Shown: positions 36,264-45,852 of the stretch, piece after piece | Layout: each line of letters starts with the position of its first letter | Numbering within the stretch: the stretch's first letter is position 1 | Source of the DNA: an uncultured Actinomycetes bacterium | Lineage (GTDB): Bacteria > Actinomycetota > Acidimicrobiia > Acidimicrobiales > RAAP-2 | Reading direction: 5' to 3' | Length of the DNA: 64,000 bases | Assembly (NCBI GenBank): GCA_903900235.1 | Contig: CAIUMH010000093.1 | Span: 1 to 64,000 of the forward strand | Notes under the pieces: model-generated | Seen by the model: the letters and a program-made list of their open reading frames with translations, nothing else | Told to the model about the DNA's origin: nothing | The model's database searches: none | Made by a program: the position numbers and the translations under genes

Positions 36264-38533
36264 CAGCGACGCCGGCCCACAATCTCATAGAAGCCCTCGA
36301 GCTCAGCTGCCAATAGTTCAGGACGAAAGCGTCTCGCTGTCTCGATGCCAGCGCGTCCAAGTCGCTCACGAACCTCACCGTCGATCGCCACCGATGCCAG
36401 CACCCGCGCGAGGTCCGATGCGCTCCCAGTCTGATAGAGCAGGCCATCAACACCATCGGTGATGATCTCCGCCGGACCGCCGGAGTCAGCGGCGATGACG
36501 CAGAGTCCAGCTCCCATCCCTTCGATGACCACTTGGCCGAAGGGCTCGGCGATTCGTGAGGTGTGGACCAGCACGTCGAGCTCCGCAAGGGCTTCGGCAA
36601 CGTCGGCAGTGAACCCCACCAGCTCTACCTTCCCTCGAAGGCCCAGCCGGTCGATGCTCCGGTCGAGCTCGCCGCGAAAGGAATCCTCACCAAACAATGG
36701 TGCTCCGATGATGGTGCCAGTGACGTTCGAGGTCGCAAACGCCTCGGCGAACGCCTCGAGAAACAGGTCTTGACCCTTCCAAGGGGCCAATCGACCCAGG
36801 ACCCCGACACGAAGCGGACCTGCACGTACCTTGCTCGCCGCAGGACAAATCGAGGGGTCGAGCGGACTTGGCAGCACCAGCGTTGGAACATCCAAGGGGC
36901 CCAACGTGGCCAAGGTGGTCAGGGAATTAGCCACCACGCCATCAGGGATCCGACGAGCCAGCGCCCGGACGAGCCGGACCGCCCGACCCGGCAGATAGTC
37001 CTCAGCGATCCGGTCTCGGACGTGCCAGATCACACAGGGCACCCTCGCCAGCCGGCCAGCCATCCCGCCATAGAGCGCAGCCTTCAGGCTGTTCGTGTGC
37101 ACCTGATCCGGATGCAATTGTCGCAGCCGCCGGGCCAACCGCAAAGAGTAGTGAAGGGCCGCCATACCCTGGCGCAGCTGAGAGAAGCCCCTTCCCACCC
37201 CGTCACGCCCCATGGACCGAGCCGCCTCGTCCATGGCGATGACTTCGACTCGTACCCCTGCGCCTTTCAGCCGATCAACGAGTGGACCCTGCTCGGCGAG
37301 GATGACGAGCACGTCTCGATCGTCGGTCATCGCCGGCACCAGACGCGCCAAGGCCAGCTCGCCTCCTGAGAGCGCCGCCGAGTGACCGAGGAACACCGTC
37401 AATGGACGGGAGTGATCGAGAACCTCGTCGTAGACGCGCCCATGAAGGCGCACCACTTCGGCCCAACCATGTTGTTCTGCATAGTCTCGGCACACTGCTG
37501 TCGATGGTGTCGACTCCGAGCCAACGTCATCGAGTGCAGCCGCCAATTCCTCGACCGAACCAGGTGTTACAAGATTCGCTCCCTCGAAGCCCTCCACCGC
37601 ATCACGCAAGCCCTCGAGATCCGAAGCGATCACCGGCGTCCCGCAGGCCAGCGACTCAAGGACCACCAGCCCGAATCCCTCCAGGGCAACTGAAGGGACC
37701 ACCGACACATCAGCCGCTCGGTACCAGGTGACGAGTTGCTCATCCGACACTCGGCCAACAAACCGCACCGGGGCATCAAGCTCGATCGCCAAGGCCTCGA
37801 GTCGAGCCCGTTCGGGTCCCTCTCCCACGATGACGAGGAGCGCACCCGGTCGTGCTATCCGACTCATGGCCTCGATCGCCACCTCGAGACCCATCCGATT
37901 CCGGAGCCGTCGGACTGCCAGAACGACAAAGGTGGTCGAATCGTCGATACCGAAGCGGCGACGGGCATCGCTCGACTCACCCGGAGTGAAGCGCTTGGCG
38001 TCGATGCCTGGTGAAATCCTGCGCACCCGTTCTGGGTCAACGCCGTAGCGATCGACGACGAGCTGCTCAAAGGCCCGAGACAAGACGATGACACGATCGG
38101 CTCTGCGGTACACCGCTCGTTCGATCACTCGCTTGGCCCATGCATTGAGCCGACCGCTCCCCTCGGTCGTGCTCTCATCTGCCCACGGCCCCTGAAAGTG
38201 AACGACAAGGGGACGCCCCTGGAGGCGACCGATGATCGGGAGCACCGAACCGAGGGCATAGAGGGCAAAGTGGACGTCGACCACATCGGGCAACGGAGGC
38301 CGAGTCGCTCCACGGCGCATCATCCACAACCTGCGCCAGAGCGGTGATTCCTTCAATCCAGCCCAGACCAACCCGGGAGTTGGTGTGGATGAGGCAGAGC
38401 CGAGTACGACTCCCTCCGCATCGAAATGGGCCTCGATCTGGGCGGCCACAAGGTCAGCGAGATAACGGTTCAGCCCGCCGGGCCGAGACTCGGGATCCTC
38501 GAGTCCGATATGCCTGACCGAGGGAACCGTCAC
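36263..38533 (-). CDS. Tandem two-module glycosyltransferase, GT4-GT4
   Basis: A single 756-aa frame with two GT-B modules. Module 1 (about 1-375) has the donor motif ALEGFGLVVLESLACGTP after VRRISPGIDAKRFTPGE. Module 2 (about 380-756) begins LTVFLGHSAALSGGELALARL, has HTNSLKAALYG and VGVLGRLAPWKGQD, and its donor motif is IAEPFGQVVIEGMGAG. The two modules are not close copies, so fusion is likelier than recent duplication. Start is GTG 38533, 22 bases after the Wzy-like gene. Coupled to the GT2-GT4 gene downstream. Confidence 0.87.
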   Translation of the reverse strand: MTVPSVRHIGLEDPESRPGGLNRYLADLVAAQIEAHFDAEGVVLGSASSTPTPGLVWAGLKESPLWRRLWMMRRGATRPPLPDVVDVHFALYALGSVLPIIGRLQGRPLVVHFQGPWADESTTEGSGRLNAWAKRVIERAVYRRADRVIVLSRAFEQLVVDRYGVDPERVRRISPGIDAKRFTPGESSDARRRFGIDDSTTFVVLAVRRLRNRMGLEVAIEAMSRIARPGALLVIVGEGPERARLEALAIELDAPVRFVGRVSDEQLVTWYRAADVSVVPSVALEGFGLVVLESLACGTPVIASDLEGLRDAVEGFEGANLVTPGSVEELAAALDDVGSESTPSTAVCRDYAEQHGWAEVVRLHGRVYDEVLDHSRPLTVFLGHSAALSGGELALARLVPAMTDDRDVLVILAEQGPLVDRLKGAGVRVEVIAMDEAARSMGRDGVGRGFSQLRQGMAALHYSLRLARRLRQLHPDQVHTNSLKAALYGGMAGRLARVPCVIWHVRDRIAEDYLPGRAVRLVRALARRIPDGVVANSLTTLATLGPLDVPTLVLPSPLDPSICPAASKVRAGPLRVGVLGRLAPWKGQDLFLEAFAEAFATSNVTGTIIGAPLFGEDSFRGELDRSIDRLGLRGKVELVGFTADVAEALAELDVLVHTSRIAEPFGQVVIEGMGAGLCVIAADSGGPAEIITDGVDGLLYQTGSASDLARVLASVAIDGEVRERLGRAGIETARRFRPELLAAELEGFYEIVGRRR

Positions 38534-38555
38534 TCGACGGGACCGACAGGTTGGG

Positions 38556-40055
38556 TCACGAAGTGGACCAGCGCCGGCGATTTACGACGAGGGGCGTCGA
38601 CACCCGGGCCACATCGTTCGCCGCCTCTTCGAGTCTCATTTCGTTGCCATCGACGAAGCCCAAACAAAGCCACACGAGCCACGAGGATGCGTAGAGATCA
38701 CCGTTGAACCACTCGAGGAGCATCACCAACACGACCCCAAGACAGAAAACGGAGATCGCATCACGCCGTGCGGTGGCCATGCGATACGTGCGACTCAAGC
38801 CCAAGAAGAGCACGGCTAGGTACCCACCGAGCCCCAAGATTCCGAAGGCAACACTCATGTTGCCAGGATCGAATTCAGTGTTGTTGTTGAACGCCTTGCC
38901 GTTGTTGAAGCGACCAGCTGCCAGCGTCACAGCGCCCACACCGTCCCCAATGGGCTTAGAAAAGGCCTTGGACATCCCCTTGATCGTGGCTGTCACATGA
39001 CCATTCAGACTCGAGTTCGACCCTGTCGGATTCGTGAGGCCACTGAGCTGATGGTTGGCAAGCACCTGGGTCGAGGACTTCTCGACGCCGGTGTCCGACG
39101 GGGTCGAACCATTGCCGATGAGCTGCAGTCCCAAGAAGGCCACCAACACCAACATGGGAGCCGCCACCACCGCCATCGAGAGTGAGAGCCGACGAACGGC
39201 GCAGAACACCACCGACAGTGCGATGATCGTGAGGGCGGCAGCCGTCCTCACCGACGAGTAGAACAGTGCCGTCCCGGCCATGATGATCATGGCAATGTTG
39301 AACCAGCGCGGAACCCGGCGAACCTTGTCAACCAACAGAGCCACCCAAGCCATCATCGTCACCGACATAAACGCTGCATAGTCCTGACTCGAGGACATGG
39401 TGCCGAACGCACGGACAGCTTGGCCGTGCACGACGAGCGCTCGGTATGCCTTGGACTGCAACCAATCCTTATCCCACGACGGAAATCCTCCGAAGGTTTG
39501 GAAGAGGCCATAGGCCGCTGATATCGCCCCAACGATCGCCACCACCCAGATCAACTGCCGGGCAAGGTCCTCATCGAGCAGACCGCGACCGATCCAGAAG
39601 GCGCAGACTGGGATGAGCATGAAGAGGAGTCCACCGAGGCCAACCATGATCGTTCCTTGGCCGGGATTGACCACCTCGACCAGGGCCAAGATGTTGAGTC
39701 CGAGAACCGCCGAGGCCATTGTCGAACGACCCTTGTAGGCGCCTCGTCCCGACGACATCACCAGCAACAGGCACAGGATGATCAGTGGACCCACGATCAA
39801 CAGGGGATCCCCCGCAAGGCCAACCGAACCACCGCTGGTCACCATTCTGCGGATCAACCCCAACTCGATGAGCCACACGGCAAGAAAGAGCAGGAGCGTC
39901 CGAGGCTGCGTCCATGCGATCCCGATCACCAAGGGGACGATGATGCCGAGGGCCACGATGTGGGTCCCAGCGATCCCCGCGATCACCAATCCGAACACAG
40001 TTGCGGCGGCCACCGGAAACCAGGAGATCGCTCCTCGGTCGGTCGCCGAACTCAT
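38556..40055 (-). CDS. O-antigen ligase/Wzy-like polymerase membrane protein
   Basis: A polytopic membrane protein, 499 aa from ATG 40055, with about 12 hydrophobic segments. It has the large extracytoplasmic loop between late helices (about residues 330-420) typical of the Wzy_C/WaaL family; this loop holds LNGHVTATIKGMSKAFSKPIGDGVG. FSSVRTA-like YSSVRTAAALTI precedes it. Sequence conservation in this family is weak, so the assignment rests on topology and on the surrounding transferase, flippase and Wzz-like genes. It should polymerise or ligate the repeat unit outside the membrane. Confidence 0.75.
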   Translation of the reverse strand: MSSATDRGAISWFPVAAATVFGLVIAGIAGTHIVALGIIVPLVIGIAWTQPRTLLLFLAVWLIELGLIRRMVTSGGSVGLAGDPLLIVGPLIILCLLLVMSSGRGAYKGRSTMASAVLGLNILALVEVVNPGQGTIMVGLGGLLFMLIPVCAFWIGRGLLDEDLARQLIWVVAIVGAISAAYGLFQTFGGFPSWDKDWLQSKAYRALVVHGQAVRAFGTMSSSQDYAAFMSVTMMAWVALLVDKVRRVPRWFNIAMIIMAGTALFYSSVRTAAALTIIALSVVFCAVRRLSLSMAVVAAPMLVLVAFLGLQLIGNGSTPSDTGVEKSSTQVLANHQLSGLTNPTGSNSSLNGHVTATIKGMSKAFSKPIGDGVGAVTLAAGRFNNGKAFNNNTEFDPGNMSVAFGILGLGGYLAVLFLGLSRTYRMATARRDAISVFCLGVVLVMLLEWFNGDLYASSWLVWLCLGFVDGNEMRLEEAANDVARVSTPLVVNRRRWSTS

Positions 40056-40180
40056 CTCAGGGAGCTGCGCTGGACCTATCGATTCCACTCGATGATTCTG
40101 CCACAGCCCCTCTCGCCGGACAGCGCACGTCCCGATCCTCTTTTGGTGAGGATGACATCCGAATGACGCGATAGCGAGAG

Positions 40181-40186
40181 TAGGAT
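40181..40186 (+). promoter_or_regulatory. Putative -10 element (TAGGAT) for the leaderless BY-kinase gene
   Basis: TAGGAT, then 6 bases (GCCCGG), then ATG 40193. It lies in the 137-base divergent gap with the Wzy-like gene. No -35 recognised. Confidence 0.45.
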
Positions 40187-40192
40187 GCCCGG

Positions 40193-41971
40193 ATGGCTGC
40201 TGGAAGCAACGCGTCAACCAACCTTCTTGACCCACTCAAGGTGCTGTGGCGTCGCCGCGGGGTGATCATCGCCGCAGTCATCATCGCCGTCGTCGGCATG
40301 GCAGCGGTCGACAGCATCAGGACACCGGTGTACCGAGCCACCGGTTCGTTGCAGTTCACCGACAAGGCAGCCTTGGCCGGACGAGGCATCCAGACCGACG
40401 CCTTTCTTGTGAACTCAAGCGCCGTCACCGCTGCGGCCTCGAAGGCCATCGGCCAGCCGGCCCCCAAAGTGCAGGTCGTGATCAACCCTGGCACGACGGT
40501 GGCCAACATCTTCGCCCTCGCCTCGAACCCTGTGCTTTCGTCTCGTATCGTCAACGCCTACATCCAGGGTTACATCCAGGTGCAGAGTGACAAAGCGCAG
40601 TACTACCAGTTGAGCCTTGAGCAGAGCCTCCGAAAGCGCATCGACGCCCTCACGACCCAGATCAACGACTACAGCTACCAGATCGCTGTCCAGCCCAAAG
40701 GTTCTGCTGAGCAGCAGACGACCCAGGGCATCCTTGGCGTAGCCGTGAACAAGCGCACCGCCCTCCAGGCACAGCTCTATGCACTCCAGACTCAGAGCCC
40801 CACAAGTGCCGGCGTTCAGGTCTCCAACTCACTCCCCCCGTTTACGCCAATCAGTCCTAAGCCCACCTCTGACATCCTGCTCGCAGGCCTCGTCGGACTC
40901 GCCGCCGGGATCGCCTTGGCGCTGCTTCAAGAGGCCATCGACGACAAGATTCGAACTCGAGCGGACCTCGAGAGGCTGACGCCGGGGGTCCCCGTGCTCG
41001 GCCTGATCCCGGCGATCAACGAATGGACCGATCGTCGTGTTCCTCTCCTGATCGCCGCCGAACAACCGAAAGGACCGGCCGCAGAGGCCTTCCGCAATAT
41101 CCGTACGTCGATCCAATTCATGGCCATTGACGATCCGATCAAGACGCTGCTCGTGACCAGTGGCAATGCCACTGACGGAAAGACCACGCTCAGTTGCAAT
41201 CTGGCCTACACGATGGCAGCAGCCGGCCAGGATGTGGTGATTGTCGGGTGCGACCTTCGCAAGCCTCGTCTCCACGAGTTCTTTGGCGTATCGAACGACG
41301 TGGGATTCACTTCAGTGCTCCTCGGCGAGGCAGAGCTTGACAACGCCATTCAGGACGTTCCCGGAAGTCCCCACCTGCGCATCCTGCCGGCCGGTCCAAT
41401 TCCGCCGAACCCCTCCGAGCTCCTCGCTGGACGCCGAGCTGGCACGATCATGCAGGCTCTTGCCCAACGATGTGACTTGATCATCTTGGATAGTCCTCCG
41501 CTGCTCCCGGTGTCCGACTCCGCAGTCCTTGCCGGAAGCGCCGACGCGGTGATTCTCGTTGCTGCGGCAGGAATCTCAACCCGACGCGATACTGCCCGAT
41601 CCATCAGCCTGCTTAAGCAGGTGGGCGCATCGGTTCGAGGAACGATCTTGAACCGAGCCCCAGCCGCCGAGACCTACTCCTACTATCGCTACGGCTACGG
41701 CTACGGCTATGGCTATGGCTATGGCTACGGCTATGGCTACGGCTATGGGAGTTCGTCGAAGTCTCGGCCGGCAAACAAGGCAGCGCCATCCGGGTCGGAT
41801 TCCGAGTCTTCACCATCAGAAGAAGCGGGAGTCAAGGCGTCCACGGCGACCATCACTGGAACACCAGCCGTCAAGGCGACACCTTTCGGGAGCCCTCCTC
41901 GCGGTCGATTTGGACGGACCTCGAAGCGGCGTGGAGGCCCCGACATCACTCCGCCCACCTCGGCGAACTGA
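40193..41971 (+). CDS. Wzz-domain/BY-kinase fusion with (Tyr-Gly)10 tail
   Basis: A 592-aa polysaccharide co-polymerase and bacterial tyrosine kinase. An N-terminal Wzz domain has membrane segments at about 24-42 and 228-246. The cytoplasmic kinase has Walker A SGNATDGKT at 323-331, Walker A' VGCDLRKP (D354) and Walker B LIILDSPP. The autophosphorylation cluster is extreme: Y495, Y497, Y498, then ten Tyr-Gly pairs at 500-519. A Ser/Pro/basic tail follows. It should control chain length and polymer export with the neighbouring Wzx and Wzy proteins. The gene probably makes a leaderless message. Confidence 0.92.
   Translation: MAAGSNASTNLLDPLKVLWRRRGVIIAAVIIAVVGMAAVDSIRTPVYRATGSLQFTDKAALAGRGIQTDAFLVNSSAVTAAASKAIGQPAPKVQVVINPGTTVANIFALASNPVLSSRIVNAYIQGYIQVQSDKAQYYQLSLEQSLRKRIDALTTQINDYSYQIAVQPKGSAEQQTTQGILGVAVNKRTALQAQLYALQTQSPTSAGVQVSNSLPPFTPISPKPTSDILLAGLVGLAAGIALALLQEAIDDKIRTRADLERLTPGVPVLGLIPAINEWTDRRVPLLIAAEQPKGPAAEAFRNIRTSIQFMAIDDPIKTLLVTSGNATDGKTTLSCNLAYTMAAAGQDVVIVGCDLRKPRLHEFFGVSNDVGFTSVLLGEAELDNAIQDVPGSPHLRILPAGPIPPNPSELLAGRRAGTIMQALAQRCDLIILDSPPLLPVSDSAVLAGSADAVILVAAAGISTRRDTARSISLLKQVGASVRGTILNRAPAAETYSYYRYGYGYGYGYGYGYGYGYGYGSSSKSRPANKAAPSGSDSESSPSEEAGVKASTATITGTPAVKATPFGSPPRGRFGRTSKRRGGPDITPPTSAN
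41690..41749 (+). repeat. Hexanucleotide tandem repeat TAYGGS, ten units
   Basis: Ten consecutive 6-base units TAC/TATGGC (the last ends GGG) encode the (Tyr-Gly)10 tail of the BY-kinase. The third bases vary between C and T, which would limit slippage but not prevent it. Loss or gain of units keeps the frame. Confidence 0.95.
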
Positions 41972-41992
41972 TCCTGAGCACCGGAAGCCCAC

Positions 41993-43942
41993 GTGCCTCC
42001 GACCAGCCATCGCCGCTCTCGGCGATTCCATACCCTGCGATATGGGCGAACCCACTTCTTAAAACACCGCCGCGGGATCAAGCACAGCCATCGAAGAGAG
42101 CGGTCTTTCACACTCGCTCAGAAGGCCGCCGAGCGCCGTCGGCGCCGTCGGCCGTGGATGATCGGGGGAGCCGTGCTCTTCGCAACCACTGCATTGTTCA
42201 TCTTCTTCGGTTCTGCCTATCGCAGCTTGCTCACCGCCAGGGACGACCTCTCTGCGGCCCAGACTGGCGCCTCGGCAATCAGTCGCCACCCCAATCTCCT
42301 CACAAGCGCTGGCGGTCGGGCACAGCTGTCCTCGACCCTGGACAGCATGAATGCCGCCGCCAACGATGCGAATGACACGATCAAAAATTCAGTATCACTG
42401 TCAATTTTGTCGGTGCTCCCATTCATCGGCACTGAGGTCGATGGGGTCAAATCTCTCGTCAACGATGCCCACTCCCTGACCAACCAGGGAACCGTCCTGC
42501 TGACAAAACTGCGGACACTGACCGATGACAGCCAGGCGACCAAGATCAATCTCGCTGACCTCAACGCACTCTCCACCCAGGTTCACACCTCTTCTGCCAC
42601 GCTGACCTCACTGAACCGCTCCCCCGATGGCCTGTGGGGGCCGATCCGTTCGGCTCGGCTGAAGTTCAACCGCAATCTCGACTATGTCAACGGCATCCTC
42701 GCCAAGGGAGGTCGAGCCCTGGACTTTGCCGCTCCCTTCCTCGGAGCCAATGGTCCCCGTCAGTACTTTGTGGCCGCCGAGAACAACGCGGAAATGCGAG
42801 ATCAAGGGGCTGTTCTTTCCTACGCCCTGTTGAATACAGACAACGGCGAGTACACGGTCAACTCTCCGCAGTCGGTTGAAACCCTCCGGCTCGAATCGCC
42901 CGCTCCCTTCGTGCTGCCTCCTGGGACCGATCAAGTCTTCGGGCCGCTCCAGCCCACCCAGGTGTGGCAATCCACCAATGCCAGCGCAGACTTTCCTCTC
43001 AGCGGGGCGATCATGTCGTCGATGTACACCAAGGCCACCCGTGGTCAGCACGTCGACGGGGTCATCGGCGTGGATGTCATGGCGCTCAAGTCCCTCCTCA
43101 CTCTCACCGGACCGGTTCACGTCGATTCCGTACCCACCGACGTCACCGCACAGAACCTCGTCGGCCTGGTTCTCAATCGCCTCTACCTGCGCTATCCCGC
43201 AGGCGACGAGCAGGCCGTTCGGCGAGATGAACTCGCCCAGATCACCACAGCCATCGTCGATCAGCTCAAGAAGTCGTCCGTCGACGTCGCTCGGCTGATG
43301 CGAACGCTGGCTACCTGCGTGCAGCGGCGGCACCTGATGATCTACGACGCTAACCCGGCCGATGAAGCAACGGTGGCGGCATTCAGCGCTGATGGTTCTG
43401 TGTCAGGTGCACACCCGTCTCGCACCTTCCATCTCGCAGTCGAGAGCGCGGTCGCTGCGAAGATGGACTATTACATCCATACCTCCGTCACCTACAACGT
43501 GCGCGTCACGGCCGAAGGCCAGGCCTTCGTGTCAACCACGCTCGTGGTCCGGAACACCGCACCGAAAAAGGCTCACCCGTCCTACGCCCTCGGCCCCGAT
43601 CACACAAACTCATTCATTCCGGGCCAGTACGTATCGCGGACCTACTTGTGGTCGCCCAAGGGCTCGACGGTGGCCGGAGGTATCGCCGAGTCGGGCCTCG
43701 TGGTCAACCCCACGACCTTCACCGTCAATGCTGGTGAAACTGCCACGCTTCAGTTCCAGACGTCGATCCCGCACGCCATCCACAACGGAAGATTCTCACT
43801 CGACTTCATCCCCCAAGGCCTCATCTGGCCCCAGCGGACCACTCTGATAGTCACCGGGAGCGACGTGAAGTTCAATGGAAAGACCACCGACACATGGATT
43901 GCCAACAAGGCGCATACCTACTCGGTGAAGATCAGCCGCTAG
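41993..43942 (+). CDS. DUF4012 protein of exopolysaccharide loci
   Basis: A 649-aa membrane-anchored protein. The strongly basic N-terminus (about 1-52, with a run of Arg) precedes a single membrane segment at about 55-78; the rest is predicted outside. The DUF4012 core is recognised by QYFVAAENNAEMRDQGAVLSY-like, STNASADFPLSGAIM, VDGVIGVDVMALKSLLTLTGPV and LNRLYLRYP. The function of this family is unknown, but it recurs in actinobacterial and chloroflexal polysaccharide loci. The start is GTG 41993, 21 bases after the kinase gene. Its stop shares a CTAG with the convergent ABC gene. Confidence 0.82.
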   Translation: MPPTSHRRSRRFHTLRYGRTHFLKHRRGIKHSHRRERSFTLAQKAAERRRRRRPWMIGGAVLFATTALFIFFGSAYRSLLTARDDLSAAQTGASAISRHPNLLTSAGGRAQLSSTLDSMNAAANDANDTIKNSVSLSILSVLPFIGTEVDGVKSLVNDAHSLTNQGTVLLTKLRTLTDDSQATKINLADLNALSTQVHTSSATLTSLNRSPDGLWGPIRSARLKFNRNLDYVNGILAKGGRALDFAAPFLGANGPRQYFVAAENNAEMRDQGAVLSYALLNTDNGEYTVNSPQSVETLRLESPAPFVLPPGTDQVFGPLQPTQVWQSTNASADFPLSGAIMSSMYTKATRGQHVDGVIGVDVMALKSLLTLTGPVHVDSVPTDVTAQNLVGLVLNRLYLRYPAGDEQAVRRDELAQITTAIVDQLKKSSVDVARLMRTLATCVQRRHLMIYDANPADEATVAAFSADGSVSGAHPSRTFHLAVESAVAAKMDYYIHTSVTYNVRVTAEGQAFVSTTLVVRNTAPKKAHPSYALGPDHTNSFIPGQYVSRTYLWSPKGSTVAGGIAESGLVVNPTTFTVNAGETATLQFQTSIPHAIHNGRFSLDFIPQGLIWPQRTTLIVTGSDVKFNGKTTDTWIANKAHTYSVKISR

Positions 43943-45852
43943 GAAGTTGCTGTGCCGGACTCCTGGCTGGCGAACTGCGTCCGGTAGAGGTCCGCATACA
44001 GACCACCAGCGAGCAGCAGCGATTGGTGATCGCCCCGCTCAGCGATCCGCCCAGCGTCGAGGACCAAGATCTGATCTGCATCTCGGATGGTCGACAACCG
44101 GTGAGCGATCACCAGTGAGGTGCGCCCCTTGAGCGTCTTGGCTAGTGCCGCCTGCACCAATGCCTCTGACTCCGCATCGAGATGGGCCGTCGCCTCGTCG
44201 AGGACGACCACTCGTGGTGCTTTGAGCAGCAGTCTGGCCAGCGCCACCCGCTGCTTCTCTCCACCCGAGAGTCGGTAGCCCCGCTCGCCGACGACGGTGT
44301 CGAGGCCCCCAGGAAGCGACACAACGAGCTCCGCAATTTGCGCTTGGGCCAGTGCCTCCATGATCTCGTCATCAGTGGCCTCGGGTCGGGCATAGGCCAG
44401 GTTCGCCCGAAGCGAATCGTGGAACAGGTGGACATCTTGTGTGACGACGCCCACCGTGTCTTGGAGTGAGGAGAACGTTGCTTCCTTAAGCTCAGTGCCG
44501 TTGATCGAGATCGATCCGCCATCGACGTCATAGAGGCGTGACAGCAACGATGACAATGTGGTCTTGCCCGCTCCCGAAGATCCAACGAGCGCAGTCATCG
44601 TCCCAGGAGGAATCTCGAACGAGACGTCGTTGATGACCTGCCCGCTCTCAGAGCGATCAAGGACGGCGACCGCCTCGAGTGAGGCCAACGAGACCTGCTC
44701 CGCTGTCGGGTAGGAGAATCTGACCTCGTCGAAGCGGACGGTGGCCGGTCCGTCGGGGATCGCATGGGCATCCTTGGCCTCTTGGACCATCGGCTCGAGA
44801 TCGAGCACCTCGAAGAGACGTTCGAACGAAACGAGTGTGCTCATCACGTCGAGTTGCACTGACGACAGCTGGGTAAGCGGGCCATAGAGGCGACCGAGAT
44901 AGGCGGTGAGTGCCACCACGGTGCCAACCTGCAACCCACCATTGATCGCAGCAACCCCGCCGAAGCCATAGGCGAACGCCGTCGCCAGCGAGGCAGTCAG
45001 CGTGAGGGAGATGAAGAAGATCCTCGAGTACGTAGCCTGCGCTATGCCGATATCTCGGACCTTGCCCGCTCGATCCTCGAACATGGCAGCCTCGTCGCGG
45101 GGTCGGCCGAAGAGCTTCACCAGCAGCGCCCCTGAGACATTGAAGCGCTCGGTCATGACCATGTTCATCTCCGCATTGAGCTCGTAACCCTCGCGCATCA
45201 TCGATCCGACTCGCTGCCCTACCCGGCGAGCCGGGATGATGAACAGCGGCAGCAGTAGAAGCGACACCACCGTGATTTGCCATGAAAGCAGAGCCATGGT
45301 GATCAGGACGATCACAACCAACACCGCCGAGCCAACCACATTGGACAGCAGGTCGGTGAACGCCTGCTGTGCTCCGATCACGTCATTGTTGAGCCGGCTG
45401 ATTAGCGCTCCGGTCTGCGTTCGGGAGAAGAAAGCGAGGGGCATCGACTGGATATGACGGAACACCTTGGCGCGCATGTCGTAGATCAGGCTCTCGCCGA
45501 TCTTGGCCGAGATCCGACGTTCGATGAGCGAAAGCCCTGCATCGAAGATCGCCAGACCCGCCGCCACCATGGCCAAGGTCACCACCAACTGAGAGTTCTT
45601 GGCCAGGATCCCCTTGTCGATGATGGCCCTGAGGATCAGCGGATTGATGGCTGCGACTACAGCGTCTACGACCACGGCGCCGAGGAAGATGATCAAGATG
45701 CGCCGATAGGGCAAGGCGAAGGACAGGATCCGACGCGTCGTACCCTTGGCCACCCGGTGCTCGAGGACGGAGCGATCCTTGCGCATGGAACGCATCATGG
45801 AGATGGCGCTCCCTGGCGGACCGCCTTTGCCCATCGAGTGACCCATGCTCAT
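43939..45852 (-). CDS. ABC exporter, fused permease-ATPase (MsbA-like)
   Basis: A half-transporter of 637 aa. Six membrane segments span about 45-330, followed by the nucleotide-binding domain. The latter has Walker A GSSGAGKTT, signature LSGGEKQRV, Walker B VVVLDEAT and the H-loop IAHRLST. It probably works as a dimer exporting a lipid, polymer precursor or drug; the substrate is unknown. The ATG overlaps the stop of a nine-codon upstream reading frame as ATGA. The stop codon TAG lies within a CTAG shared with the DUF4012 gene. Confidence 0.92.
   Translation of the reverse strand: MSMGHSMGKGGPPGSAISMMRSMRKDRSVLEHRVAKGTTRRILSFALPYRRILIIFLGAVVVDAVVAAINPLILRAIIDKGILAKNSQLVVTLAMVAAGLAIFDAGLSLIERRISAKIGESLIYDMRAKVFRHIQSMPLAFFSRTQTGALISRLNNDVIGAQQAFTDLLSNVVGSAVLVVIVLITMALLSWQITVVSLLLLPLFIIPARRVGQRVGSMMREGYELNAEMNMVMTERFNVSGALLVKLFGRPRDEAAMFEDRAGKVRDIGIAQATYSRIFFISLTLTASLATAFAYGFGGVAAINGGLQVGTVVALTAYLGRLYGPLTQLSSVQLDVMSTLVSFERLFEVLDLEPMVQEAKDAHAIPDGPATVRFDEVRFSYPTAEQVSLASLEAVAVLDRSESGQVINDVSFEIPPGTMTALVGSSGAGKTTLSSLLSRLYDVDGGSISINGTELKEATFSSLQDTVGVVTQDVHLFHDSLRANLAYARPEATDDEIMEALAQAQIAELVVSLPGGLDTVVGERGYRLSGGEKQRVALARLLLKAPRVVVLDEATAHLDAESEALVQAALAKTLKGRTSLVIAHRLSTIRDADQILVLDAGRIAERGDHQSLLLAGGLYADLYRTQFASQESGTATS

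Noticed and set aside
34152-38533. Frameshift or misassembly as the cause of the long glycosyltransferase frames
   Set aside because: Both modules in each gene are complete and in one frame with no internal stop. Linkers are of normal composition, so true fusions are more likely.
41690-41749. Possible CRISPR-like or regulatory repeat array
   Set aside because: The 6-base units have no spacers, are in frame and encode a tyrosine tail expected in this kinase family.
41613-41816. Ser/Arg/His repeat protein opposite the BY-kinase tail
   Set aside because: It is only the reverse reading of the hexanucleotide repeat that encodes Tyr-Gly.
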